The notes: generated by a model not told the origin, from the sequence alone. Shown: positions 21,666-33,879, counted from the first letter of the stretch. The stretch: DNA of 64,000 nucleotides from Vesta saturnalis (GCA_036346205.1 JARFJB010002087.1:3191501-3255500); one strand, 5' to 3'. Translations and numbers: made by a program.

Positions 21666-22075
21666 GCCGGCGGCCTTCTAATTTTTTTTACGTTAACATG
21701 ACATATTTATGTCTATAAATCTCTATCTGTTTTTGTTTTTACAATGTTGCCTGTTTTGGTTATGAACGTATTAAAAAGAGGTTGCATAGTTATCCTAAAA
21801 AAAATGATATTAAAATTACTTAATTTTTTTAAATTTAAGTTAGCATCTAGATATCTATTAACCTCTGTCTGTTATGAAGTTTTAAATGTCTGTTTGGCAT
21901 AGATTATCGTTTTTGCGTTTACAATCTTGCCTGTTTTCGTACTGAACTTCTTATAAAAGAGGTTGCATAATTATCCTTAAAAAAAATGTTATTAAAATTA
22001 TTTCATTTCTTTTAATTTCCATTTTGTAGGTTGGAAGGTTGTGTGGTGTTTCCACACCAGATATTTTATAAAAGC
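21666..22075 (+). repeat. Dispersed repeat R, right half, with an internal duplication
   Basis: It matches the 3' part of 8655-9240 from CGGCGGCCTT onward. A segment with GTTGCCTGTTTTGG...AAAGAGGTTGCATAGTTATCC appears twice, near 21745-21810 and 21915-21985. It ends with GTAGGTTGGAAGGTTGTGTG. Confidence 0.75.
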
Positions 22076-23361
22076 CACTACCGTAAAAAAAGGAATACTT
22101 GATAATTATGTTTATGTGGAATGGTTGCATTAGAAACTGACTTACATTAGAGAGGGTAGAGAATTTATTTACTCTAACATTTTAATAAAGTACTTTAATC
22201 ATCAATTACACCTGAATTTTATTTTATTTATATAGAAGTATTTATGGCTTTTTTTTTCTTTTGACACATCAAAATAAGTTTCAATACGTATAAACTGGAT
22301 GAATATTCGTACTGTGTACAAATTTACTACGGATAATAGTTTTTTGTTCATTAATCAATACTTAAGGATTAAGGTATTCAAATTTACCGTCCAAAGATTT
22401 TAACTTTAACAAAGCATACAAGAAACTCAATTGTGCTCTAATATCGATAATTTCAAATTCATTATACAATGCAGTCTATTATCTATGTTGTCCTAGTTTA
22501 TAGTTACATGGTTGTTTGGATTTGCTCCACTGCATATGTTATTATCGCAAATAGATTTTCCTGATTAATATAGCCTGGTATTAACACATTGTCATTCGCT
22601 ATTATTGAATTGATATTAATAGTGAAACATGTACATCCATTTACAACGTGCATTTGCCGTAACGTGGATACATGATTAACAAAATTTTACATTATTTTTA
22701 TCAGATAAATGACATTAATGAAGTGCAGTAATTGAGAATTTTATAAACTAGTACATTTAGATATAAAACAACTGCACTAATTCATAGTTTTTGATTAACA
22801 CGAAAATTTTCTATCACAGGGCAACCTTTGAAACTATTTTCATTGTACAAAATGGAACATTAACTGATAATGCGGGATTCGAAAATCAAAAACCATTGCA
22901 TTAGGTATAATTTGTTATAATATAAATTTACAGTTTGAATGTGAACTCAATTGATCACTAGCAATAGAAAATGTTAAAACCCGTTTGCTAAATCCGTTGT
23001 TTAAGAACCTGAATTTAATGCGAAACGACAAATGAAATAAATGCTTTCCATTCAGCATTGTTATAATTGCTATTTTATTAATGGTTGCATAGGAAAACTG
23101 GTGCAATTATACTATCTGAAGGAGTAGTATACCTTTTTGCATTAATTAAATACGTAATAGTGCAGCTTTGAATGTATGTATATCGAATGGAAAAGTACTT
23201 AGGTTATTACAATTTAGAAGCTATTCATATACTTATATAGTTATTACCACTTTAATCCCACTCGATTGCTTAACTTTAATGTATATTACCTTTTTTTCTG
23301 CATCCGTCGTTTTTGGTCCATTACTTAAATATTTTGGAGCAGAAAAATTGAATTTTCCGGA
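22076..23361. other. Gene-free AT-rich stretch
   Basis: No coding or repeat signature was recognised. The open frame at 23168-23365 has no known motif. Confidence 0.4.
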
Positions 23362-23950
23362 CTAGTCATGAAAAAAGAAGCTATCAATATTTCAGTTTTT
23401 ATTTTTAACATTTAAACTTGATTGATTGTTTCGGTCACCTATGTAACCCGAGCACTACTAGATATTTATAGAACATCTTTATCCTTAAAAGTTTTATAAT
23501 AAATTTCTATGACAGTTGGCGATTTCAGAAATAATAATATACATTAACTCGTCAGTAAAATGTGTCACTTGATCGGAACCTTAAAATACTCGACACAAAG
23601 TGCCTCATATTTCAATATGGCTCCTCGGCAGTAATTCAACATTTTCGTAACTGTTAAGTGTTATGTCAATATCTGTTTTCTGAAATCGCCCCTAGTCATG
23701 AAAAGAGAAGATATCTAAGATTTCAATTATTATTTTTAATATTAAAAATTAATGGTTTGTGTCGCCTCAGTAACCAGAGCAGTAGCGCACTAGTAGATAC
23801 ATCTTTATTCTTAAAAGTTTTACAATAAATTTCTATAATGATTCGCGATTTCAGAAAAAGTAATAAATATAAACTTGTCAGTAAAATGTCTCACTTAACT
23901 CGGAGCCTTAAAATACTCGGCACAAACTGCCTCGTAATTCAATATAATGT
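23362..23950 (+). repeat. Tandem direct duplication, about 300-bp units
   Basis: Unit 1 (about 23362-23692) and unit 2 (about 23693-23950) share CTAGTCATGAAAA-GAAG, TTTATTCTTAAAAGTTTTA-AATAAATTTCTAT, CGATTTCAGAAA and CTCGTCAGTAAAATGTGTCAC. The second unit ends where the LINE begins. Confidence 0.85.
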
Positions 23951-23959
23951 TGAATTACT

Positions 23960-24530
23960 GTCAAGGACCCGGGTGCGATCGATATGCCACATGTGAGCAA
24001 GGTCGTTCGCATCACCTTCAAGGTTACGAACACGCACACATCCTGGTCCGCATCATCACCCCTTCCAAAGTTACCCTGGAGTGCCTCCTCGCACGCGATG
24101 TCGTCATGTTCGGGTGACACTGCAATTGCGAACCCTCCCATATCCCACAACCTCTAACCAGTATTGCTCTACCTGCACGCAGGTGGAGCATACCGCTCAG
24201 GAGTGTCCTACCCGCTCCATCCGTTGCCCCAGCTGGAGAAAGTCACAGATCCTCCTCATGCAAATCCTCCGCTAACCCAACGTGTAACAACTGCTGGGAA
24301 GCACACCCTTCCTATTCCTTCAAGTGCCGGAAGCGACGGGAACCTCCCAGTCCCTTTACGAAGTTGGCAACCCTCGAACCCATCCTGTCTTCCGAAGAGT
24401 CCGACTCGGAGACACCACACACCTTAAACCCAGTCCTGACACCGAGCCCCTTTCCATTAAACACTTTCTCTAAGTCCTCACCCACACCCTTTTCGATATG
24501 TTTCTCAACCGACGAAATATGATCATTCGT
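23960..24530 (+). pseudogene. LINE ORF1 (gag-like) remnant with three zinc knuckles
   Basis: The plus strand starts GC-rich at 23960 and carries, in shifting frames, a nucleocapsid-like region with CSTCTQVEHTAQECPTRSIR near 24163-24222. Two further Cys/His clusters follow, one around 24225-24270 and one with CNNCWEAHPSYSFKC near 24284-24330. A Ser/Pro/Glu-rich C terminus ends at a stop near 24520. One clear loss is a Trp where a zinc-ligand Cys is expected (CPSW at about 24223-24234). It is the 5' gene of the decayed LINE that continues to 27150. Confidence 0.7.
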
Positions 24531-24589
24531 GTCCTAGACTCCCAAACTTACTTCCAACGGAGAACGGGCGCCTCAGTATCCGGCACGCG

Positions 24590-25290
24590 GACGGCGGTTA
24601 CCTTAATCCCTTCAGAATGGATATCCTAGCAGGGACCGTTAATACCAAGGGCGTTAGTCGGAAACGCTCCCTACCTAAAAACTTCTTAATGCAACATACA
24701 CATTCTTTCTATCACGGAAACAAAGCTCATGAACAAATGCACACTTAACTTTAACACATCCCACCTTCCTGAACAACAGCAACCACGCAACCGCCCTCGT
24801 AATTAAAAATTGCTTCCATCCATTCCCTTTCAACTTCCTGCGCACCTACAGCATCTCGAATGCGTTGCTGTGACGGTGCAATTTCCCACCCCGATCGTCT
24901 TCTCCTCATACTACAACCCCGCCAGGCCACAACACTATCCGATGACCTCTTAATTTACGCCTCCACCCTCCCTAATGCAGTCATCCTAAGTGATTTGAAT
25001 GCCCGCCACACCCAAATCAGTGACTCCAGAAGCAATGGCAACGGTATCAAGCTATCATCAGCTTTATTACAGTTGCCGCTTTTGCGAATCGCTAATACAG
25101 CCAACATATTTCGAACATCTATGTGCCTCAATAATAGACCACATCCTTGTTTCAGAATCCATACACACTATTTCGATCGTGAGTGCTTTTTAGGCACCAC
25201 GATCACTTCAGATCATCTACCACTACTGTTCAAAATTTTATTTTGTCCAGCCCCCCATCCAGCACCTCAATATACAATCATTTTTTGAAA
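24590..25290 (+). pseudogene. LINE ORF2 endonuclease (EEP/APE-type) remnant
   Basis: The longest open piece (24860-25288) carries NAVILSDLNARHTQISDSRS, the GDFNAKH-type catalytic region of LINE apurinic-like endonucleases. TSDHLPLL near 25207-25230 matches the C-terminal SDHLP motif with the catalytic Asp-His pair. An upstream part near 24790-24880 matches the VAVTVQFPTP-type strand but in another frame. The domain nicks target DNA in target-primed reverse transcription. Frameshifts and stops have killed it here. Confidence 0.75.
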
Positions 25291-25379
25291 GTAGAATGGA
25301 ATGTATTCTCCGAACACATCTCCTACAACCTTTCAACACCCAATCTTCTAACGAGCCAAGATCTCAGGAGTCATTAGAG

Positions 25380-27150
25380 ACCGTACTTCTGTAATTACGG
25401 AAACGGTCGATATCGCAGACCCATTGAAAAACATTGATATTTTCCGTAAACCACTCCCACGGCACATCGTGAACTGGATCAAAGAGAAAAGATGAATCTA
25501 TCGTCAATCCCTACGATCTAGGGACCCGTCTCTTAAAACCGAATACAATCGGCTTAATGCCTTAATCAGGCGAGAATCAATCAAGCACGCCGAAGACTCC
25601 TCCCAGGCAGACTAAAAACAGGAAACTCTTTTGGCCACAGTTCGATAGACTGACCAGAAGGACACTAAACCCTAAATCCTTCCTAACCGACCCACAGGGC
25701 AACCTAATCTCCTGCTACCAAGGAAAGGGCCGACTTCTTTGGTCTCCACTTCCAATCCATTTTCCGATCCCCATACGATTCCCAATTCGACAACCAGTTC
25801 AAGGCACTCCTTGAGAGTCGCCTTGAAGAATTCCGTACCCTTAACCTTCCCGAAATCCAACTCGATAACGAGAATCCTTTCTATGCCCCCATCGCTCCCG
25901 ACTAGGTCAACGCGTACTTTAAAAAAGGAAGAAATTCAGCCCCATGTCATGATGGCTTAAATCGTAATATCCTCCGGCACCTACCCGACCCATCCCTCCG
26001 ATTACTCTCCGACATTTACTACAAATGCCTAATCCTATCCCTTTTCCCGACGAACTTTAAAACGACCTCCACCGCCATGATACCTAAACCTCACTCGGAC
26101 CTAAGTTTCCTCAGAAAATGTCACGATCCCTTGTTGAAGTTACTTACGGAAACCACTGGAGCATTCAGTCACAAGCAATGCAACCTGGTTGTGTTTCTGA
26201 GATTAAGCCAGCAGGGTTTTGTACACCGGTCTCCTACACAAGATCCGCAACCTCAACATACCCGACCCTTTCCCCAAACTCCCGTAGGTACTCTCGTACC
26301 TGACTAATCGGTCAGTTCGAGTCAAAGTAGGAAACACCTCCGATCCTTTTCAATCTATAGCAGGCGTACCACAAGGTTCTTCCTTAACCCCGATCCTTTA
26401 CACTATCTTCGCATTCGACATTCCCGAAGTTACACAACCCGGAGTAGTCCTTGCGCAGTTTGCAGATGACACCGCCTTCTGGGCGGTTAATCGGAACAGC
26501 CGAACGGCCTCTCGCCTCATATCCAAAACACTCCGGAACTTTTCCAACTGGGCGAACTGGTAGAGAGTTTTCGTAAATCCCACCAAAACCCAAACAATCC
26601 TCTTCCGACATCCTAACTACACCGAAGATAAATTTCCAAAGTTAGCCAACCGAAATGTTTCCTCACGCTAAATCAAGAGAGACTCCCATTCCAACAAGTC
26701 ACCTACTTAAGAATCATCTTTACCAAATCCCTAAATTGGCTTCCCAATGTACAAAGAACACTTAACGGGATAAAGAACCTAGCAAACCTACTGGGCGCGC
26801 TCCGGGGTAGAATCAGAGGTTGCCACCCCAAAACACTGCAACACACCTACAAAACCTACACACGCCCTGTTATGGATTTTCGAGCACCCATATACATCAA
26901 CATAAACCCCAACCACCTCTACTCTATCGCTACCTGTGAACGCCGAACACTCAGACGCGTACACAGGTTACCTTTCAGGTACCCTAGCGACCTCACAATA
27001 CATCACGAAAACATACCACCCATCACACACATAATACAGAGACACAACCCCGTCAATTCCCACGGAAATAACCGAAATTAAAATTCAACACCCCCCCCCC
27101 CCACTATCCTAACACAACTCCTTGACGACCTCCCCGAGAAGATTATTTCT
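25380..27150 (+). pseudogene. LINE ORF2 reverse transcriptase remnant, Jockey group
   Basis: Fragments in the plus frames follow the usual RT order. GRNSAPCHDGLNRNIL near 25930-25975 is the K-APG-DGI motif. Next is TAMIPKPHSDLS, the -A-VI-IPKPGKD motif, near 26073-26108. Then come AGVPQGSSLTPILYTIFAFD near 26360-26420 and FADDTAFW, the catalytic FADD, at about 26458-26482. The thumb region includes the YLRIIFTKSLNW and YTRPVMDFRAPIY type near 26865-26890. The last block HRLPFRYPSDLTIHHENIP is near 26970-27020. It uses stops and frameshifts throughout. The AGVPQGS-FADDTA spacing suggests the Jockey/CR1/I group. C10 and T8 runs near 27090-27160 mark its 3' edge. Confidence 0.8.
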
Positions 27151-27169
27151 TTTTTTTAACACCCAAAAT

Positions 27170-27459
27170 AATCACATCTCATGGTTGTAAACTATACACT
27201 TACAGAAAATAGCGCAACACCAACAACGAATGAATGACCAGGGCTGAAGAACAGAAAGTCTCCTGAACAGTCTACGCACAAGATCTACATAAGCTAAAAT
27301 AACTAAGTAACTACTAATTAGCATGAGCATACTAACAAAAAAAAGAAATACCGAGCGCCTCATTATTATTACGATGCTTTACTCGTTCGCTCAACTCCTT
27401 CCGTCTTGAAATACTTTAACCCGGGCCTGCTGTTGCTTAAAATTCGCATGTCACACGCA
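27170..27459. other. Gene-free stretch after the LINE
   Basis: Nothing is recognised in this AT-rich stretch. Confidence 0.4.
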
Positions 27460-27485
27460 GCACACACACACACCACCACACACAA

Positions 27486-27516
<31 letters not shown>

Positions 27517-27560
27517 GCACACACACAACGCGCCCGCCCACGCGCACGCACACACACGTG
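27460..27560. repeat. (CA)n-type simple repeat
   Basis: A CA/CAC/CGCA tract of about 100 bp. The long Val/Cys-rich frames on its minus strand are artefacts. Confidence 0.95.
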
Positions 27561-28719
27561 AACAACGCAACGCCGGGGGTTATTTCTGAAGTAGTTTTCC
27601 ACTTACTCAGATTATACACGAACTCACACGAATACGCCGTCCAGCTACTTAAATAACGTGCAGAGTGCCTACGAATTAACAGTGACAAAGCAGACCAAGA
27701 TTAGACCATTATTTCGGTCACCAACTGCCCGTCCCTTGCGATAGAATCTGAAAACTAGTAAGTATTAAAATTCTAACTGCCTTAATTTAACTACCAGTTC
27801 TAAAAATTTATTTCTTATCTGAATTCCTGAAACCGTATCCGTCCCAAATCTCACGTCGCGATATAACTCCGTTTACAGAATTAATCTGTATCAAACCTTC
27901 TCCTGAGCAGTTTGGGAGGATCAGCGAAAGACATCCGAGGTCGCATATGCCTCAGAACATACTTTGCTTTTGCAAGTTTCTCGGTTATATTCAATCAGGG
28001 TGTAGGCGTTTACGGCTACTGTTATAATGTTAGTATCGGTGATTAGTTTGTCGTGATAACAGTGGGGGATCCATACGTAGAAAACATTTCAACCATTTTC
28101 TAATTTACGGCAAAGGGGATAAAATTAATTATTTATTAATGTGGGTATCTAATTATTAAATAAAATGGTTAACTAGTGAATTCATCAGGTTACTCTAGGT
28201 AAACAATTTCAACTTTTTACATTCGTTCATATTCTTTATATTTTATTTTTATAGCTTCCTTAACTTCATTCGTTTTGAAGTAAAACGCTATGGTGTGAAC
28301 TCGTTTTGCAAAATTGTTTTTTGGTTAAACAACAAAATATAACTATGACATCTAAACAGATCATGTAAACCAATTTCTGGAGTTTATTATATTAACAGAA
28401 ACGGATAAAGGCTGCAGATTTCAAACTGACATCTGCGACTTTTATGGCAGATATGCTAATAGGTGTAACTTTATTGGGCTTAATCGTCTATTTTATATAA
28501 ATTTACTTCCTTCCTAATTTAGAAGCCCACCTTTGGGGAGGGAGTGAAACACATGGCTTTTACTTTTTTCAGGGATGTTCAATGAGTTATTACATTGTTA
28601 CTGACATTTTTACTCCAATTTTTGGAGGACTAGCTTTATTTTCAATATCCAATTTGATATTTATGTCATTATCGACCTTGAAAAATGTGGAACACTGGAA
28701 CTGTGATAGGATCTGTAAC
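27561..28719. other. Gene-free stretch
   Basis: No coding motif or repeat was recognised. It is slightly GC-richer up to about 28080. Confidence 0.4.
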
Positions 28720-29200
28720 AAACAAAATACACCCACGTACCACAGAAAATTAAAAAATACCGAACGCGTTTCGATAGCTGCGCTATCATCATCAGCGGTC
28801 GACTAGGGCGAACTAATGAAGAAATATTTCTAACTATATTACCACAATCATGGATAACGCATTACGTTGCATGGTTATTCTATAAGATCAAGGAAAGTTT
28901 AAATAGTTCGCCTAGAGCCAATGTCATATGATCATCATTATGTATAATAAAATCATATATAATGTTAATGCTAAAGATCGTGTCGCACTTACATTGACAT
29001 ATTTCTAATATATACCGTCAGCATAATTCGTTGCTTACCTGTAAAGTAATATAGTTTAATGAGTTCTGATACCTGATCCTTACTCATTTATTCATTAAAT
29101 TATTTGTTTTAAACTAAATTTTAGTTCACAATTTCTTATTCTAATGTTTGATTAATGATACCTGATCTAGTACATGATCAAACATATGTTTTAATGGCGA
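28720..29200 (-). mobile_element. Hammerhead-bearing repeat, copy 1
   Basis: It shares the order AACAAACAAAATACACCCA, ACCGAACGCGTTTCGATAGCT, then ATTTCTAA-ATATACC-TCAGC, TTTAATGAGTTC and ATCAAACATATGTTTTAATG with 39450-39800. An extra segment of about 160 bp is present at about 28840-29003. It has no coding sequence. The hammerhead polarity implies that the transcript is read on the minus strand. It is probably the tail of a Penelope-like element or a non-autonomous relative. Confidence 0.7.
28759..28799 (-). ncRNA. Hammerhead ribozyme-like motif H5 (best copy)
   Basis: On the minus strand, ACCG is followed by CTGATGA (complement of 28789-28795) and one extra T. Next comes a perfect 6-bp stem II, GATAGC/GCTATC, with a GCA loop. 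GAAAC (complement of 28768-28772) follows, then GC, GTT and CGGT. ACCG and CGGT can pair as a 4-bp stem I. AC/GT around GC can form a 2-bp stem III, leaving a GUU cleavage triplet. All required core bases are present. The single T between CTGATGA and stem II is the only departure from a canonical minimal type I hammerhead. Confidence 0.62.
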
Positions 29201-31601
29201 CTAAATATATTAGTTCCCCGTTTTTTTTTCTTATGATAGTATTTTTAAGATGCTTATGGTGTCACGTATCAAACATGCATTAGATTTAATGACGGTAAAA
29301 ATTAGAATATCCCAGATAATTGATCAGGGTGGCCGTGAGTCGGAGTATAAATCATGACCTACTCGTATACAAAATAAACTTTATCGCAGTAGATCCATGT
29401 ACGCAAACAGCAAACCATATTCACACTTAAGGGCACCAGCGGAATAAAATACACACTTTAGACACGTGGTCAAAGAGGGCTGCATGGCAATCGTGTAATA
29501 GGATTTAATATGCCTGTGAATATAAATAAAGCAACAATTTTGTATATGATTTGATATAGATTTGATATAAACAGGCTTGAAAATATTATTATTATAGTCG
29601 GAGAGTATTAACATTATTAGAACCAAACTAATGAGTTTAATTTTTTAATTCGATTAAAAGGTTTTCGGTAATAATTGTATCTATCCATATTAATTAACAA
29701 ATAAGCAATTCAAATTTGATTAATTACTGTAGTAATGTGTACTTAATTTAATCGATTAAATCCAAAATATTCAATGTATCGCTATGTTCTTTTTATATTC
29801 ATAATCAGCGTGAAATTCTACGTACTGTGAAGCAAAGGTGCTAAATTAAACGTGAAATTTAACAAAATACAAATAACTAACAATTAAGACTTGGCAAACA
29901 AATAAATTAAACTACTATAAAAATTCATTGCAAGGATTAAAAGTTCGTTTTAATAATTAATTAAAATTACAAAAAATTTATTATTGATCTTAAGCTGCAG
30001 ATATTATTAACTCTGTTAAACGGTTAGAATTGAAATGTCTGTCATCATGTGACCACCCGGTCAATAACACCGCAGCTTTCAATCAAACCTGTGCTCATCA
30101 CGCGGCGATCATCCATTGTTGTTTACAAATAATCGTCAGCTTGAATGTGAATAGACTATAGTTTTTAAATACTGTATTATTGCATACATTTTTATTTTGT
30201 TTAATGTTATTTCACTAAAACTTTAATACTTTCATATTTGTGACGTTTAATTTAAACCGGCGGCAGTCAAATGCAAAACATTAATTTTCAAGTTCCATAA
30301 ATCCTAAAGTTTGTTTAAGAAATTTGTAAGTTATTACTCAACCGAAAGGCATAGTTCAAAGTATTTCATGGACGAATGGAAGCTTTCGATCTTTTTTTGG
30401 TAGAGTAAGTCATTGTTGCAATTTATTATCCTATATCGACAGCACTATTGTTCCATTAGCTTTGATGATGCTAAAGTGAACAAAAGTGAAAAAGCCTAAT
30501 GTTGGAGTTACATTGTGAAAATTACATATAACCTTTACTCTTTTTTTACAGTTCATTGGTAAAGACTTAACGTGTAAAAGAAAGACGTTTATTTCCACTC
30601 TGTACAAGAATTTTTAGATACGTGTCATTGTGATTCCATAATTTACGATATTTCATTGTAGGACTCTATGGAGTTGCATCGTCTAGGTATAGTATAAAGA
30701 ATTGTCATTAAAGAATAAGTGCGGCTGACGTAATTTACTGTATGAATAGCAATATCAATATTTTTTTCTTCCTGAATCTATATTTGAGTGGGTTGCGTGT
30801 GCCTACACCTTGTCTGTAGTCTATGAATATATTATTCTAGTATATGACCAACAGCGTTATAAATATTTAACTAACGAACAATAGCTCGACTATACGGTAG
30901 CTTATGATCATTTTTACGCTATATGGACGCCCTAAGGGGGCTAGGTTTGCGTAGGTGCTACACCCGTTTTATATACTTGTATTGGTTTCTATTCTCATAA
31001 GCATTATCAGTGTTGCAATATAACCTTAGAGATAAATTCAATTAATTATAACCTTCATCTATATTATGCAGTGACCGACCCAAATTTATACAATAATTCA
31101 CGATTGTTACTAAATACCTAACATTTCTGCACGATTGTGCCATGCAAATTATAAACAAGTAATATATTAAATAGGTCAGTATTTTGTAAACTCACTTTAT
31201 AAAATTTTATTTTAGGAGAATTGCTTTTAATTTTAATTTATTTATAACACCTATTTTTATCTTAACGTGCTAATCACTTCTAATTAAATCCACGTTACGG
31301 TGTTTTTAAGTAAATTAAAAGATTGTGTTTGCTAAACAAATAGGATATTAATTGGAATAGAAAGTCTCTTATTTGAGGATAATATATGTTATGAAGATTT
31401 ATTTAATTCTTGTGGCATCCTCTTGACTCTTAATGATCTATGTGAATCGTTAAAATTAGATATACAAAACTTTAATTTTATTTATATTTCAATATACCCA
31501 GCTCTTCCCGTGGTCAGTTTTCACAAACTCACACCATTCTAATCGAAAAACTTCACAGGCATTATTATATAGATTAATTCCTCTTTATTTCAGAGACCCC
31601 C

Positions 31602-31605
<4 letters not shown>
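29201..31605. other. Gene-free AT-rich stretch
   Basis: No gene, repeat family or structured element is recognised. The open frame near 29381-29626 has no motif. This is the longest stretch in the window with no recognised TE signal. Confidence 0.45.

Positions 31606-31654
<49 letters not shown>
31606..31654. repeat. (TA)n microsatellite
   Basis: About 48 bp of TA, directly followed by TATAGGGTGGGCCA. Confidence 0.95.
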
Positions 31655-31658
<4 letters not shown>

Positions 31659-31789
31659 GGGCCAATAGTGCGTGGGTGGAAGATTGTGGGTTTATTAAAG
31701 AATATTTCTAAAGTGTGTTGATGGGATGCGCTGGGGTATCCTTAAGGCTACAAACCTAAACTATTTTCACTTGAATCGCAAAGTTTATA

Positions 31790-32370
31790 CAGGGCGATTT
31801 ATATCAAAGTTGCATTTTTTAAATGGAACGCCCTGTATATTATTGCATATTTGGATTCCTCGGTCCATTCTAGTGTGACTTTATGTATCACACATAGTAC
31901 CTACAACGAATCGTTTAACCGTAAGTCGTCATTTTTACAAAAAGACTAAATATCGCTGTGATCACAAAGCTTAGAAGGCCATGACTTTGCAATGTTGCTA
32001 GACATGAAATGTACTAGCGTAAACAGAATGGTCAAATTCGAATTCTTCTTGTGTTTAGAGAAATTACTGTGTCATTTAGAAAATTTCAATCAATGGTAAC
32101 TTGGATTTTTTCAATTGGAACGGCCATTTTTTTCATTTTTGCATCAAGTGCGGAATTTTTTTAACTTTCTAACGATATAAATTAATCGGTATCTATGTTG
32201 GGTAGATTACTTTTAATTTCACAATTTCTGATTAATTTGCTGTATTTTTCGATGTTTATTTTGTATTATCTAGTAACCCGTGGAAAATAAAACAAAAACT
32301 AATCACATAAAACATTATTTATTAAGTAGACAAACTCATAAACGCAAAAACAAAATTACGAGCTAAATTA
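31790..32370. repeat. Left very long terminal inverted repeat
   Basis: It begins CAGGGCGATTTATATCAAAGTTG after a TA and matches 33130-33707 in reverse complement over about 550 bp. Conserved landmarks are GAATTCTTCTTGTGTTTAGAG, AACGGCCATTTTTT and TTGTATTATCTAGTAACCC. Confidence 0.85.
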
Positions 32371-32499
32371 GAAAATAAAATAAAAAGAGGAATAATTAAA
32401 AAAAAACAAATTTCATCCTTAGTACATCCAACTGCAGAGCCCAAGGAGACCGATTTTCAAAACAGGATTAATCTTTGCAATTGAGTAGAACAAAAGTTA

Positions 32500-33132
32500 A
32501 ATGAAAATATACAATTTTTGGATAAGATCATGTTTACAGACGAGTGCACCTTCCACCGCGATTTGTTAACCAGCCCAATTTTCATTATTACTCAGATTAA
32601 AAATCTCACTATTTCCGAGTTCATAGCCAAGAGAAATGGTTGATTAACGTTTGGGCGGGCATATTCGGTACTTCAGTTGTTGGTCCCTTTTTCTTGGACG
32701 GTATTCTAAATTTGAATTTTTACTTGAATGTCCTGGATAATAAATTATTTCGACATCTTGAAGATGTTCCACTCACTCAAATTAGGGACATGCATTTTCA
32801 TACTGTGCCCGTATAGTAAGTGAATGGCTTAATAATGCATTTGTTGAAAAGTGGATAAGAAGGTATGGACCAACACACTGGCGCCAGCAAGATCCCCAGA
32901 TATTTCCCCCCTTGATTTCATTTTGTGGGGGTACGTCAAGGAAAAAGTGTATGCTGAATTACCAACTACTGCGGAAGGTATGAAAAATAGAATTCGAAAC
33001 GTTTTTACAACTATTAACCCAGTAATGTTAAGTAGGGTTAAACATTATTTTCGTGGGAGAGTTAAAATTCGCTTAGTACAAGGTGATAGACATTTTGAAC
33101 ATTTATTAAAATTATTATTATTTTTGTTTTAG
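32500..33132 (+). pseudogene. DDE transposase relic inside the long-TIR element
   Basis: The first catalytic region reads DKIMFTDECTF near 32522-32554. WLINVWAGIFGTSVVGPFFL near 32638-32697 is the usual segment before the second Asp. The second-Asp block (QDG-PPH) is not recognisable. The C-terminal part is open at 32851-33132 and has LAPARSPDISPLDFILWGYV with the third Asp, ending HFEHLLKLLLF. It shares the family signature of the 20-kb transposase. Loss of the second Asp means it cannot have been active. It lies wholly between the inverted arms, so the arms and gene form one element of about 1.9 kb. Confidence 0.8.
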
Positions 33133-33707
33133 CTGGTAATTTTGTTTTTTGTGTTTATGTATTTTTGTACTTAATAAATAATGTTTTATAATGTGAATCG
33201 TTTTTTGTTTAGTTTCCATGGGTTACTAGATAATACAAACTAAAAATTGAAACATACATCAAATTAATCAAAAATTGTGAAATAAAGATTATTCTAGCAA
33301 AAATAGGTACAGACTAATTTATATCATTAGAAAGGTAATAGAATTGCGCATTTGATGCAAAAATGAAAAAATGGCCGTTCTATTTCAAAAATGAAGTTTA
33401 CCATTGATTGAAATTTTCTAAATCGATAAAGTAATTTCTCTAAACACAAGAAGAATTCGGATTTGCTCGTCCGGTCTACGCTAGTACATTTCATGCCTAG
33501 TAACAATAAGTCATGGTCTTCTAAGTTTTATCACAGAGATATTTAATTTTTTTCATCTACTATTTGTAAAAATGACGAAATGCGGCTAAACGATTCGTTT
33601 TAGGTAACACGATACATGATGTCGCAGAATTGACTAAGGAATACAAATATGCAATAATATACAGGGGGTTTAATTTACAATATGCAACTTTAATATAATT
33701 CACCCTG
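33130..33707. repeat. Right very long terminal inverted repeat
   Basis: Reverse complement of 31790-32370. It starts just at the transposase stop codon and ends TTCACCCTG. Confidence 0.85.
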
Positions 33708-33735
33708 TCAAAATTTATAAATTTATAAATAAATT

Positions 33736-33775
33736 CTTGACAAAGAACAAAGGACGTTCCTGAAACGTTGAATTA
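33736..33775 (+). ncRNA. Very degenerate hammerhead-like motif H7
   Basis: The plus strand reads CTTGACAA, an imperfect stem, then CCTGAAACGTTG. Only the second box is intact, so I treat it as a possible eroded copy. Confidence 0.2.
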
Positions 33776-33815
33776 ATTTTACGTTTATTTACACAAGTTT
33801 TAAAGAAAATTGTCT

Positions 33816-33819
<4 letters not shown>

Positions 33820-33876
<57 letters not shown>
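33820..33876. repeat. (TA)n microsatellite
   Basis: About 56 bp of TA between the long-TIR element and the composite structure. Confidence 0.95.

Positions 33877-33879
<3 letters not shown>

Noticed and set aside
27369..27688. Cys/Val-rich minus-strand frames
   Set aside because: They are translations of a CA repeat.
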